Part shown: piece by piece, positions 22,825 to 33,981 of the stretch | Numbering within the stretch: the first letter of the stretch is position 1 | Layout: the number at the start of each line of letters is the position of its first letter | The notes under the pieces: generated by a model | What the model saw: the letters and a program-made list of their open reading frames with translations, nothing else | Databases searched by the model: none | Told to the model about the DNA's origin: nothing | Program-made: the position numbers and the translations under genes | Origin: Gamarada debralockiae | Lineage: Eukaryota; Ascomycota; Leotiomycetes; Helotiales; Hyphodiscaceae | Assembly (NCBI GenBank): GCA_002803225.1 | Contig: NXFV01001368.1 | Location: forward strand, 1 to 64,000 | Direction: 5' to 3' | DNA: 64,000 bases

Positions 22825-23384
22825 CTTCGGTGAAAGATCAGATGGGGGTGTTCAATCTTGGACGTGAATTAGAGACTTACACAATACGAAGAAGCCCATT
22901 GACTTACAGAATGGATGCTTGAGGCTGGGCCGCAAGACTTGCGATGGTTGAATCAATCCCAAGTTCGAGGGTGTTTGGATGACGAGCTTCGTTCGGCCTT
23001 GGCTGTGTGTTAAGCAGTTTATGACGCAGTGATTGCCTCGTCACTGGACGAGACAAGTGAACATATCTTCACGGTTATTGCACCTTTTCACTTTCTCTAA
23101 AAATACGATCAAGCAGATAAATTCCGCCGTGTCGAGACTCTGTCACAATGGAGACTGTGGGAAAGAGCCAAATTAATCACCCAACGATTTGGAGTCACGT
23201 ACAAATCTTCGCTTCAGCGCGTCGAGGGAAGTCTAATTCATAATTCATAAATCAAGGCACACATGGTGTTTGAAGATTTAGAGCTAAGAGAGCTATTATC
23301 TATAGACCCTAATCTCGATTATACTCTACAATACAAAGCTGGGCTAAGATGAAATCGTCCATACACGAACCAGGATATACCGCT
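22825..23384. other. Intergenic between two minus-strand genes
   Basis: Promoter of the 183-aa membrane protein gene and 3' flank of alanyl-tRNA synthetase. No gene or repeat is recognised. Confidence 0.5.
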
Positions 23385-26300
23385 TCAAAGCTTCAGCTTC
23401 TCCGCAAACCACTTTTCAGCAACCGCAACTGCCTCGTCGATATTCTCTGGCTTGGTGCCTTGTCCAGTTCGGACCGGTTCCTTCCCTCCTGATTTGCCTC
23501 CAACCACTTCCGAGACTGCAGCAGCGAAGTGTTCGGCAGTGACACCTTTGGATGATGCATCCTGGATATGTTAGTATTGTTGAAAGGAGGCAAGAAGGAC
23601 GGAAAACTTACAGTTCCAACGTAAACTCCGTGACACACAGCTCCGGAAGCGACACTACCTCCGAACAGATACACAGTCTTATCCTTCGCTTTTGCCTTGA
23701 AGTGATTCATAACTTCGGTGATGATTTTAGGATTGGCAGTATTTGTTAGTTGGCCAATATACACATTGCTGTCCTTGTTCTTGTCGAAGTGCCCGATGAC
23801 CTGATCAAGCGCAGCCTTCGACTCCGCCTTTTGTTTCTTCTTTTGTTCGTTAAGGATGTCCTTTTGAATTCTTTCCAAGCGAGACTTCAGGTCATCCTTG
23901 GTCAAGGTCGAGATCGTGAGCTGGTTCAGATCATTTTGTGTTGCCTTGGCTTCAGCCTCCTTCTCTTCACCGTAGGGCATCTTCTCAAGAGTCCCAATTC
24001 GCTTGGAGAACTCAGTAGCAATTCTTTGAGCTTCATGAGCAGCCTCGCCGGTATAAGCAACTATTCTTCGAATGCCCTTGGCGATACCACTCTCCTCGAC
24101 AATGATGAGGTCTTTGATCAGGCCTGTCTGATCAACATGGGTACCTCCACAGAATTCAACACTGACTTTCCGCCATTCAGGATTCTTTGGATCCTGGAGA
24201 AGAGTCTCGACTTCGACGCCGACTGAGACTACTCGGACCGGGTTTGGATATGTTTCACCGAAGACAGCGCGAACACCCTCGATGCCCTTCGCAACGTCGA
24301 GATCCACATCTTTGGCATAGATCTTGCAATTCTGCTTGATATACGAATTCGACGAGTCCTCGATCTTCTTTAGCTCTTGTGGAGTAACGGCGGTCTTGTG
24401 TGAAAAGTCAAAACGTAGCTTCTCTTGATCGACCACGGATCCTTTCTGATGGATATCATCCCCAAGATGCTCTCGCAAGGAGTGATTAAGAATGTGGGTT
24501 CCAGTGTGATTGTTGCGAATTGGCTGTCTCCGTAGCTCGTCATATTCGCAAATGACTTCGTCTCCCGCCTTGAAGTTGCCGTAATCCAGGTAGCCATTGT
24601 GAACAATGTATCCGCCAGAGGCCTGTACGTCCAATACCTTGAACTCTGCAACACCATCGATGACGATCTTGCCGGTATCAGCAACTTGACCTCCTTGCTC
24701 GGCATAGAAGTTCGTCTTGTCAAGTAATATACCAAACGGCTTGTCAGTTGGCAGACCATCCGTTGTCTTCAAAAAGCTCTTGCCATCATAGATCAATTGG
24801 ATCTTCCCGATGCTGTCACCCTTCAAAAACTTGGCATCATCATTCGGCCTCGCGACCTCCATGTTCCCAAGCTCAGCAATTTGGTGAACGTCCAGCTTCG
24901 CGAATGTGTGTGCAGTCGCCTTGACAGACTTGCTAGCCTCGCGAGCTTTTTCTCTCGCAATCGCAATCTCCTCCTCGTCCCATTGCAAGCCTCGCTCCTC
25001 GGCCATAATCTTGGTAAGATCTTCCGGAAATCCGAAAGTATCGTACAACCGCCACACATCCGCACCTGAAAGCTTCATCGAGCCACTCTTCACAGCAAGG
25101 GCAGCGTATTTCTCGAACTGCTTCTCGCCACGATCCAGTGTTCTAGCGAATGCCTCTTCTTCCTCATCCAAGATCTCCTTCACATCCTGCTCCTTCTTGG
25201 CGATCTCTGGGAACTGCTCGCCCATCTGCGCAATGAGGGCCGGGAGAATCTTGGAGAAGAAGCTGCCGATTTCAGCATTGAAGTACTTTCGGGCATATCG
25301 AGAGCCACGCCGTAAGACACGTCGAACTACGTATCCTCGTCCCTCGTTGTTTGGTACTCCTCCGTCCGAGATGGCAAAGGTCAGTAACCGAATGTGATCA
25401 GCAATGACACGGTATGCAGTGTCGACTCCGTCAACATCGTCCTTGCCATACTTATCAGTGTAAGGTCTGGCTTCCGTAACTTCTTGGATCTTAGCGAATA
25501 GAGGGGAGAACACATCGGTGTCATAATTCGAGGACTTGTCCTGCAATACCGAAACCAACCGCTCGTAGCCCATACCAGTATCCACGTGCTTTGCAGGCAG
25601 CGCTTTCAGAGACCTATCCTTCTGTCTATCATACTGGATGAAAACGTTGTTCCAGATCTCCAGCACATTGGGATCGTCTTGATTGACAAGATGCGCAGCA
25701 TTCCGGCCTCCTATTCTGTCGTAATGGACTTCACTGCAGGGTCCGCAAGGTCCTTGATCACCCATCTCCCAGAAGTTGTCCTTCATGTTGCCGGGCAATA
25801 TGTGATCTTCCGCAACTCCTACGCTCTTCCATATTTCCTTGGCTTCCAGATCAGGTTCTAAGCCGGCAGCTTTGTCTCCCTCGAAGTAAGTGACATAGAG
25901 TCGATCAGGGCTTAAGCCGTAGACTTTCGTGAGGAGCTCCCATGACATCTCGATAGCTCCTTGCTTGAAGTAATCGCCGAAAGACCAGTTTCCTAACATT
26001 TCGAAGAAAGTCTGACTCATATTAGATCTGTGTTCCAATGGGGCTTCAAATTGGAACTTACATGATGATAACTGTCTTTGCCGACATCGTCGAGGTCCTA
26101 GAGACATTACTGTCAGTCCTACCCCCCAAAATGAGCATGCAGAAATCCTTACATTATGCTTTCCTCCCGCACGTATACACTGTTACCCGTCAGTATATGC
26201 CCAATGTCCTAGACAGCTCTGCGCCTACCTTCTGCGTATCCACCGCACGCTTTAGCTTTGCCATATCATCTGTTTCGCCCACAGTGCCTAAGAAGATGGG

Positions 26301-26608
26301 CTTGAACTGGTTCATCCCGGCATTGGTAAAGAGGAGGGTAGGGTCATTGTGGGGTACGACAGAGGAGGAGGGAACTGCGAAACACCACAGATTAGCTTAA
26401 TGTCTTCAAAGGAACCATATCAGAGGACCAGATAGACTGCGCAAGAAAGAATTGAGCATCCCGAGTCCATTGAGACCCCCCTTTCCTCAAACTCTTTCTT
26501 TGCGCAGCTACCCCGCCACATACCAACAGTATGGCCCTTCCCCTCAAAGAAATCCAAAAACTGCTTCCGAACAACCGGGGCGGTCCATTTCGTCTGGGTG
26601 CCCGCCAT
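23385..26608 (-). CDS. ala1: Alanyl-tRNA synthetase
   Basis: Charges tRNA-Ala. The 956-aa cytosolic form is in six exons: complement 26524-26608, 26229-26374, 26153-26179 (27 nt, encoding CIRAGGKHN), 26062-26097 (36 nt), 23612-26011 and 23385-23561. Class II catalytic motifs are clear: [36 protein letters not shown] and [19 protein letters not shown]. The editing domain has the zinc-binding pair [12 protein letters not shown] and [11 protein letters not shown]. The end is the C-Ala domain ([20 protein letters not shown]) and WFAEKLKL. Length and domain order are standard. The two tiny exons are bounded by 49-55 nt introns and are needed to rebuild the highly conserved motif-2 region. The start used here is the ATG followed by AGTQTKW; a longer in-frame start is listed separately. 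Expression is probably constitutive. It is divergent from the gene at 26931. Confidence 0.95.
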
Positions 26609-26767
26609 CGTCACTATAGTCTTCTCGAAGTTTCGAAATGCGAATCTCGTGGTTGTGGCTGTGCGCGTGCTCAAAAAACCAAATCGCGCCGTCTCGCTTT
26701 TATAGAATTTTTGAAGGTGACTCAATTGGACCAGTCGACGGCTTCCACAACCACAAATCTCATTCAT
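26609..26767 (-). other. ala1: In-frame N-terminal extension of alanyl-tRNA synthetase, possible mitochondrial presequence
   Basis: Upstream of the main start the frame stays open, and an ATG at 26767 would add 53 residues (CGCGSRRLVQLSHLQKFYKS, TARFGFLSTRTATTTRFAFR) that are rich in Arg, Ser and Thr with only three acidic residues. This is the composition of a mitochondrial targeting sequence. In fungi one ALA1 gene makes both cytosolic and mitochondrial enzymes by alternative starts, so this extension probably encodes the mitochondrial form. The leader remains open even further upstream, so the exact start is uncertain. Confidence 0.55.
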
Positions 26768-26930
26768 CCGCGCCCTTCGATACTCGATTCGTTTCTTTAC
26801 GCGAGGGCGAATAACTTTCTTGTACGCCGCTGATTGATTTGGCCGAGGATTTGATTTACAAAAGTATTTGAGAGAGTTCTGGGGTGTTTGACGGTGGAGA
26901 AGGAAGCTTTGGTCGGAGGGATGTCGAGGG

Positions 26931-27662
26931 ATGGACCGTTCCAAAGCGACAGGTAAAGTTAGGAAGAGGAAGGCTGAGAATCAGGACAATGAACGCCTAT
27001 CCAAACGGCTGAGCTTGCTCAATCTTGGTTTGTATTCTCATTTATCATTTGGCATATATTATACATAAATTCTAATAGTCGTCGCAGAGCACAATGGCCA
27101 GAAACTGTACGTTCCAGTCGAACAGCCCACGGTCAGCAGCACATCAGCCTCGTCCTCGAGACTCAAATCACCAGCGCGGAGAGCGCAGACACAAAATGAG
27201 GATATAATGCAACTAGACGACTCAAAGCACAAAGTCTACATATATGATCTCGACGCCGAATTATCAGACAGCGAGTCCAGCGATGATGGGCGGCTGATCT
27301 TCCTCCCCGACATCCGGAAGCATCTCCGAGAAACACGAATCCCGCCGTCAATACTGGCAAATAGCGAAGGCGAATTAGCAGGCATGAATAAACAGCTTGT
27401 TCTTTACAATGTTCCGAGCTCTTTGACCGTCCCAGAGGAGCAGGATAGCGTGCGAAAAGCAATCATTGAAACGAGGGCCAGAGCTAGGGCAAAGCAGGAG
27501 CAGAAACGGAACCAAGAGATCCGGAATGCCCAGACGACAAGTGCGACGAATGGAGTCGATGCGCGTGATTGGTTCCATGGCATGACGAGTGGAGTCTCTG
27601 CGAGTGTTCCAGCGCCGCAACAGATGGTAGATTACGATCCAGATGCTATGGACCTAGGATGA
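26931..27662 (+). CDS. Conserved-looking fungal protein of unknown function, 223 aa
   Basis: Two exons, 26931-27027 and 27088-27662, with a 60-nt intron (GTTTGT...TCGCAG). The start reads MDRSKATGKVRKRKAENQDN, a basic nuclear-localisation-like stretch. Then come a Ser-rich linker, an acidic motif (KHKVYIYDLDAELSDSESSD), GRLIFLPDIRKHLRETRIPP, the core KQLVLYNVPSSLTVPEEQDS and an Arg/Ala-rich helix (RKAIIETRARARAKQEQKRN). No catalytic motif or membrane segment. The alternation of acidic motif and basic helix suggests a nuclear protein-binding role, but this is inference and I do not recognise a named family with certainty. Divergent from ala1 across ~320 bp. Confidence 0.8.
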
Positions 27663-27894
27663 CAATCAGGACACAAATATGATGGGGAACTTGCTTAGAG
27701 GGGCAGCTTAAAAGGGGCTTTGCAATTGAGATGAATCTTCAACGCTTCATATCTTTTGTGTCTATTCCTGATAGTACATGCATGGATTGCTCAAAGGCCA
27801 AAGTATCTCCTTCAAAACGAAGCTCTATTACTCCCGCCTGCTACGCATTAAAAACGATATGCCCTTCCTAAAGATCCCTCCATCTCTGCGAGGC

Positions 27895-28559
27895 TCACAG
27901 TCTATATGGATTGTTGCTGACCGTACTGGCACCCGTGTGGTTGGCATGCACTGCTGGAGGAGGACCTTGCGGAGCCTCATAGGAAGGAGCAGCTTCGCCG
28001 TTCTCTGCTGGTCTTCTCGTCGGTTCCGATCTCCATTGTGAAGGATCAACCTTTGTTGCACCGGTAGGGGGTTGATAAGTCGGGGGCATTGGTGCATTCG
28101 GGTCGTACTGGGGTGGTGGCATATTTCGCAAGCCGTATTGTTGGCCTTGAGGGTACGAATTGTAATAAACGGACGGGTTTTGATAGTTTGGGTCGTAGAT
28201 TGCTCTTTGTCGTCTGTTCAAAAGCCACTGCACATCGTTAGTCGTTGTTCCAAGTATGGAGTCTGCCAAGTGGTGATGACTTACTCGGTGGTATCCAAGA
28301 GGAGGAAGGCCTTTATTGATCCTTCGTTTCGCGTGCCAATATCCAATAGCCATGTATGCCATGAAGAGGAATAATATTCCAAAGAAGATCGACCACCGAA
28401 TAATCTCTCCTGTCTGCAGAGACGTCAGTGACTGAAGCATCTCCATTTCTGCCTATCACCTACTCTCGTCCACCAAAAGGGAACCTCTTCATCACCGATA
28501 AACTGATCTCCATTTGCTTCACCAGTATTCAGGTTCTGTCGCGAATAAATAATCGCCAT
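27895..28559 (-). CDS. Rcr-like single-pass membrane protein with Pro/Tyr-rich tail
   Basis: A 185-aa protein in three exons: complement 28464-28559, 28285-28413 and 27895-28227. The short N-terminus (NGDQFIGDEEVPFWWTR) is followed by one transmembrane segment (IIRWSIFFGILFLFMAYMAI), then GYWHAKRRINKGLPPLGYHR and a long Pro/Asn/Tyr/Gln-rich tail with PPPQYDPNAPMPPTYQPP, which contains PPQY and PPTY-type PY motifs. The arrangement matches fungal Rcr1-type proteins (resistance to Congo red, chitin regulation), which act through the Rsp5 ubiquitin ligase. The family assignment is by architecture, so the exact function is unproven. Introns (50 and 57 nt) have clean GTAGGT/GTAAGT donors and CAG acceptors. 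Confidence 0.8.
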
Positions 28560-30725
28560 CTTGTCTGTCTCGTATCCACGAACGTTGATACGGGGAAGGA
28601 AACCTCAAGCTTCGGAATGCCAGTAAACAACGTCGTGTGCTACCTCTCTTAGCCAATATATCTGCAACTCGACTTTCGATGATTCAATGAACAAATGGAA
28701 AAGACGACAAAGACAAGCTTTTGCTGAAAGTCCGTCCTCAAAACGTGGCGGTGCCAGTCTTGATACTGAGGCAATATTCTGCTACAACTTCGCGGTTTGA
28801 GGTTTCAGACCCGTGTCAAGTCGACCCTGGCAGATCTCAGAGCTATCGTCAGGCTCAAATGTTGGTCGATTCTTCAAAGCTTCCTTTGAATGTTCTGAAA
28901 CTTCGATAATGACAAAGCGTGAGGATTTTGATTCGGACTTTGTTCAATTCTTAAAATTGTTCTCTCCACAGGCTTTGATGTTGGGTATGCTGTCAGGGGG
29001 ATCTTTTCAAGCTAGTGCCAACTGCCGAGGTGGAACGATCTACTACTGTAGCTACAGGGGTACGGCTGCAAGATTCAAAAGTTGACGATCTCTTGGCACC
29101 CTTGGGCGGCGCGGCTGATGTTCTTCCGGACTTCAATTTAAATCAAAACTTCAAAGGAAATTCTCCTCCGACCGCTATATTATTTGTCTAATCATTGCTT
29201 TGCCTGACAGTTCTTGGAGCTAGAAAATGGCGATTCGTCAATGCATCAGCCATGAGGCTTATTGTTAGTTTGAATTTCGTAGCACCGCTGTCATCGTATG
29301 GATTGGGTCGGTATGATCAGGCAGTAGTACAGGAATGCCCTATGTTACTATAGGAGTCCTGGAAGCTACAGACAGCTCCGCTGGATTCTTGCATTCTAGG
29401 GAATAAAAGACCGCCCAAATTTCTTCGAAAAACTACATTTTGCCCAACCTCGGGGGTTCTACCTGGGGGAAATTTATAAATCGTCCATGCTGGAGGCCAG
29501 GGGGTGATATTTGCAAGAACGACTCCTATCGACTTGAATCATCCAATTCGTAAATACAGAAATTTTATGGGAATGTCAAACAAACTCACAGCGCGAGATC
29601 GACGTCTTCGCTGATGACAAACCGCCAAACATTAAAACCTTTTCAATATTCAGTCAGGACAAAATGAAACGGGCTTTAGCTAATTTTGAGATTGACCCAT
29701 TCGGGCGATGAGGAGCCTCAGCTCTTGGGTATGGAGTAGTCGAGCAGTATGTAAATTCTCAGAGTTCTTTCATCTCCTATTCCATGGTATTTCACCAGTT
29801 CGGCTCCTGAAATATACTCTGAAAGAGTTGGTTTGGTGTGGAATGTTATCTCAGAACTCCCGAAACTCTTGTCGGCTCTGCTTTCTTTCCCAATGGAGCA
29901 TATACTGGCTTCGAGATTTTGCAGAGTATGTAATTCCCGGAGCAATTCCTTTCCTATTCTGGCAGGATTCGGGAGTTGTAAGAGCATAATCTACTTCGAA
30001 GAGCATATCTTTAGAGTAGAGGTATGTCTCCGGACTTTCTGAAAGCATGCTCGGCTCTCTGTTTCTTACTTTATTGAGTAAATGCTGACTTCGATATCTT
30101 CAAAGTACTCGAGCGGGTATCTGACTATAGCGACTGATATGCTAAGAGCTATCTCGGGTGTTGTGACCGAATTGCAAAATCGCACTGGCCTTAGATATTT
30201 GAATGGATTGTGGGAGAAATGGCAAATCAGATCTTGTCTCAAGGGACTGAAGCGCCAACGTCCCCATCTTTCGGGTTCTGCCAATGAGGGGCATCGAATA
30301 GACGCGCCGCCACAAAAACACAATCACGCTTCTAGAAATAGACACTCCAACATTTCATATCGGTATTTATTCGAAGGCCAGAATCGCCATCGCTTGTCCT
30401 CAAAAGAGCCGCCAGATTTTCATTAGCTACGGAAGGAGCGAGGCATTCTGCTGGCCCGCAAGGCTGCATCGAAGATCTTGTATCAGGCTGGTGTGTATCC
30501 GGTCTGAAAATGAGTCGGAGGTTAGGAACGTTAATGGCAGCAATGAATATATGGGCCGGACCTTGATGGGGCCAATGAGGCTGGATCCCAACATGGCTTC
30601 AGAGCACCAACACCGTGACACCGGGAGGTCGCAGAGATTACGGGCTGTTGGAGATTGAAAAGTTTGTGTATATGTACTATGGAAAGCCACTTGCTTGAAG
30701 CATAGTAAAAACACGCATACGAAAA
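28560..30725. other. 2.2-kb gene-free stretch
   Basis: The first part is the promoter of the Rcr-like gene. Further right there are only short open frames. A block at 30055-30115 (GTAAATGCTGACTTCGATAT...GTACTC) resembles the 3' part of an intron at 54165-54210 and may be a relic of a related gene. No RNA gene is seen. Confidence 0.4.
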
Positions 30726-32765
30726 ATGGCGAGAGAAACCAATCCATCAAGAGCAGGCTCCAGGTCGACAAATCGGACGAATACGTACCAACCACTAGGC
30801 TATGTCTACGATTTCCTCTCCATATTCGATCGAACGCCTAGGCCCCTCTTCCAACAGCTCAAAACCGTAAAGCTGGTCTCGTCCGAATATCTCCTGAAGA
30901 AGACACCTTCTGTCAAGAGTGTTCGAACAGAGCCGAATGGCAATCCTTGGAACTCAGGGTTCGCCCAGCACATACATTACTCGGGCGCACTCGCACTCCT
31001 CACAGTTCTCATCTGCGCTGTGGCCGATGCCACTATACTCTGGAAGTCTGATGGACAAGAGGTCCAATCATGGACTGTCTCACCGTCCATCCTCCTAGCT
31101 ATCCTCTCCGCTTTGGCAAATGTCGCCTCCAATATGCCCATTCGCAAGGCGTCGTGATTGCCTGGTGGCGGAAAGCTTTTCATGGAGGAAATTGGCAGAC
31201 TTACATCGCTGCTGGGAGTCTGGTGATGGCATTTGGGCTGCAGCAACCTCGGGGCGTGGATTCAATCTGGTTTCTTTGGCTACTCTTGTCGCATCGGCTG
31301 TTGTCTTTGATGGTCCTCTTCTCCGAAGAGCTTCAACGATTGTCTCGAAGTCAGCTACCACGAATGTCAATGTGACGGCACCAATTGCGGAGGAACTTCC
31401 GTATGGATATACTGGTTAAGGGATCATAAACTCCAACTTTGGCCCAGAGTCGATTGTGATGGACCAAACTTTTGCACAAGTCGTCAATGCATACACCACC
31501 CGGGCTCCGATAACGGCGGGATTTACTGGATGTGTGGGGAACTGTTCGGGAACGATCAAGGCTGCCGGACTGGCAGTCAATTGCTCAGTGGATTCCATCC
31601 CTTGGAACAGCAGCCAAAGTTGGAGTACCGGTGACGACGTTTTTGTCTCTACTTTCGACTGGATTCCAAGTCAGATCTTGGGGATGGGCAACTATTTAAA
31701 TGGAACGGATCCTTTCCCCAATGACCCTCTGATAGACTTCAACTTGCAGTATATCACCGGAAGGACAGCATCACCTGAAGCTGTTGGTAGCGGTGTTTTA
31801 GATAGCCCGGTGGGCTTCCAGGGAGGATTGGGTTTCTGTAATGAACCCGGATGATGAAGCGCTGTTCTATGCGGTCTGCAACTCTTGTATATCCGGTTCT
31901 TTTGGTCAATAACACGATTTCCAATCCTGGAAATTCTTCCACATTTGCGGTTGATCACGTCCAAGCTGTCGGGGACCCGTCAAGCTTTTCGGATTTTCAT
32001 GATATGAACCAGATGTCATATACTACGCTTGGAGGCATCGCTAAGGCCGCTCAGAACATGTTCAACTCCAATGCCTTCCAATCTCAATATGGAATCCAAA
32101 TTAACGACTCTCTCGCAAGCCAATATCTCGACTATGGGTCCGGAAATACCAGCTTCTTCACCACGGAGGACGCATGTGCAATCAACTGATATGACCCGAC
32201 TTCGGACATTATCAACACGCTCAACCAGATCATGTTCCGAATGGCGTTGGTAGCCTCGAATGTCTCCAAATTCTCCATCATCAATTAAAGCATCAACGCT
32301 GACTGAACGAATTTCTACGAATCTTACCCGGTCAACGTCACGGGTAGCGGTATTCCCGTACCTCAAATCATATCAATGAAACAAACAGCCTACGTCACTG
32401 TCTTCCAGTCTCATTACTCGTACCTGGTAACTGCGATAGTTCTCATGTTATTCGGCATCCTGATCGTCATACCGACTTTCCATGGCTTCTGGAAGCTCGG
32501 TCGTGATGTCTCGCTCAATCCTCTCGAGGTCGCAAAAGTATTTAATGCGGAGATGTTGCAGGGAGAGGGCTCCAACGCATCCGTTTCACGTTTGATGGAG
32601 GGTTTTGGCGAAGAGGACGTGAAGTATGGCGAGGTTGTTGATGGAGGCATAAGTGGCATTCAGGGTTTGGGGATCTTCGCGCAACCACGATTCAAAGGTC
32701 GCAGATTGGAACTCACAGATCCGCACCGCGTTATCGATCCAAGGGTTCAGGAGGTGGACATTTAG
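30726..32765 (+). pseudogene. Decayed multi-span membrane glycoprotein gene (DUF3176-like)
   Basis: A long fungal membrane-protein gene read in pieces. The start is intact (ATG 30726, SALALLTVL-like span, SDGQEVQSWTVSPSILLAIL). A 1-nt deletion near 31125 shifts to ALQYAHSQGVVIAWWRKAF and another near 31188 to ADLHRCWESGDGIWAAATSG and SLATLVASAVVFDGPLLRRA. An in-frame TAA follows at 31417, then a glycosylated ectodomain (FTGCVGNCSGTIKAAGLAVN). Further shifts lie at ~31845-31890, stops TGA 32187, TAA 32286 and TGA 32304, and then a last span (LVTAIVLMLFGILIVIPTF) and tail. The whole family-like order is kept, so this was one ~650-aa gene. The stops are explicable as TGG to TGA and CAA to TAA. 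Family name is tentative. Confidence 0.8.
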
Positions 32766-32922
32766 TGCCAAATGTTGGGGTCCCATTTACTCTCGTTGAG
32801 CACTTGCTTCAACCAATAATGTGGATTTAACGTTATGGTATCGGAATTCTTTGTGGAATCAAAGGCTAGGAAACTACTGAATGAGAGTTTCTGGAGAATC
32901 TTTGGAGTCAAATTTGCCACAT

Positions 32923-33981
32923 CTAGCTAGTCGGGCGAAAGTGCTTCCTCGCTTCCTCTGCCAGATGTCGAGGGGCCATGACACTGAACCTCGAGTCTTC
33001 GCTTTCTAGCCAGTAGTCGTGAATGACTCCTCTTTTCTCACCGCTACCAACAACGGGCACCTTTCCTGCAATGATCCTTTCAAACATGGCTCTGACTTCA
33101 AGAATCATATACTCTGCATCGGCGTCATATGTCAGGTGCCCCGCGCCGACTTTGACTCTTGGCATTGAGTCATGGCTTAGGCCATGCTGGCGTCTCAACT
33201 CGCCATTCTTGCAGATCACAAATGATAGAAGAAGGTCGAGTGAGGCCATGTACTGAATCCAGTTGCCACCCTCCTCGGGAAATATTATGGCCGCTTGGGT
33301 GGCAGGGAGACCTGGGACCTGACCGGCGTCATCCGGTAGCTCGGGAATCCGAACTCTTCGTTTTCGCTCATAGAATGCGTCGCCAACATAAAGGTGGTGT
33401 TCGTCAATGTCATACCAAGCAAGAGAGCAGGGTGTATGGCCAGGAATATGCAAGAATTGGGCACGAAAAGGAGTGTTTGAAATCGAGAAATATTCCATAT
33501 GGCTTGCCCAGTGTGTGATGCTGTATTGTGGGGTCGAAACGTCAATGAATTTGCACAGAGAATGTACTGGCAAGTCCTCTAGGATGAATGACTTGTCAAA
33601 GCTGGAGGCCACAACAATTGGTTCTGCCGACAGGAACTGCGGAATTCCGAGGATGTGGTCGTAATGGCAGTGGGAACAGATTATGACATACTGTTTCCTT
33701 CCGCCTGGATTCAAGCTTTGATGTTCGTTCAATGGGAGAGGGTAAGTCTCGAGATACTCGCGGAGCGAAGTGAGGGAAGGCTTCTTGGACCGAGGAGTGT
33801 TGCAGCCTGTGTCTGTGAGGAGGAGATGATTGGGGTAAATTTTGACGTAGATGTACGGCTGCTCGCCGTAACCATCATCTTCGATGATGACGAATGTTGA
33901 TGAGTTCACACGCCTGCTGACGAAACTGGTAAGCGGCAGTGAGGAGCACTGAGCGATTGAGGACAGATAATCATTCTCCAT
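32923..33981 (-). CDS. Metallo-beta-lactamase-fold hydrolase
   Basis: An intronless 352-aa protein. It has the metal-binding signature H104-C-H106-Y-D108-H109 (SHCHYDH), a further histidine in HIPGHTPCSLAW (H182), an aspartate in LYVGDAFYE (D201) and the early aspartate in LLLTDTGCN. These are the ligands of a dinuclear zinc site of the glyoxalase II/lactonase type. Substrate is unknown; secondary-metabolite thioesterases, lactonases and glyoxalases all share the fold. No signal peptide is seen, so it is probably cytosolic. It lies tail-to-tail with the pseudogene at 30726, about 160 bp apart. The reading frame is intact, in contrast to that neighbour. Confidence 0.9.
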   Translation of the reverse strand: MENDYLSSIAQCSSLPLTSFVSRRVNSSTFVIIEDDGYGEQPYIYVKIYPNHLLLTDTGCNTPRSKKPSLTSLREYLETYPLPLNEHQSLNPGGRKQYVIICSHCHYDHILGIPQFLSAEPIVVASSFDKSFILEDLPVHSLCKFIDVSTPQYSITHWASHMEYFSISNTPFRAQFLHIPGHTPCSLAWYDIDEHHLYVGDAFYERKRRVRIPELPDDAGQVPGLPATQAAIIFPEEGGNWIQYMASLDLLLSFVICKNGELRRQHGLSHDSMPRVKVGAGHLTYDADAEYMILEVRAMFERIIAGKVPVVGSGEKRGVIHDYWLESEDSRFSVMAPRHLAEEARKHFRPTS

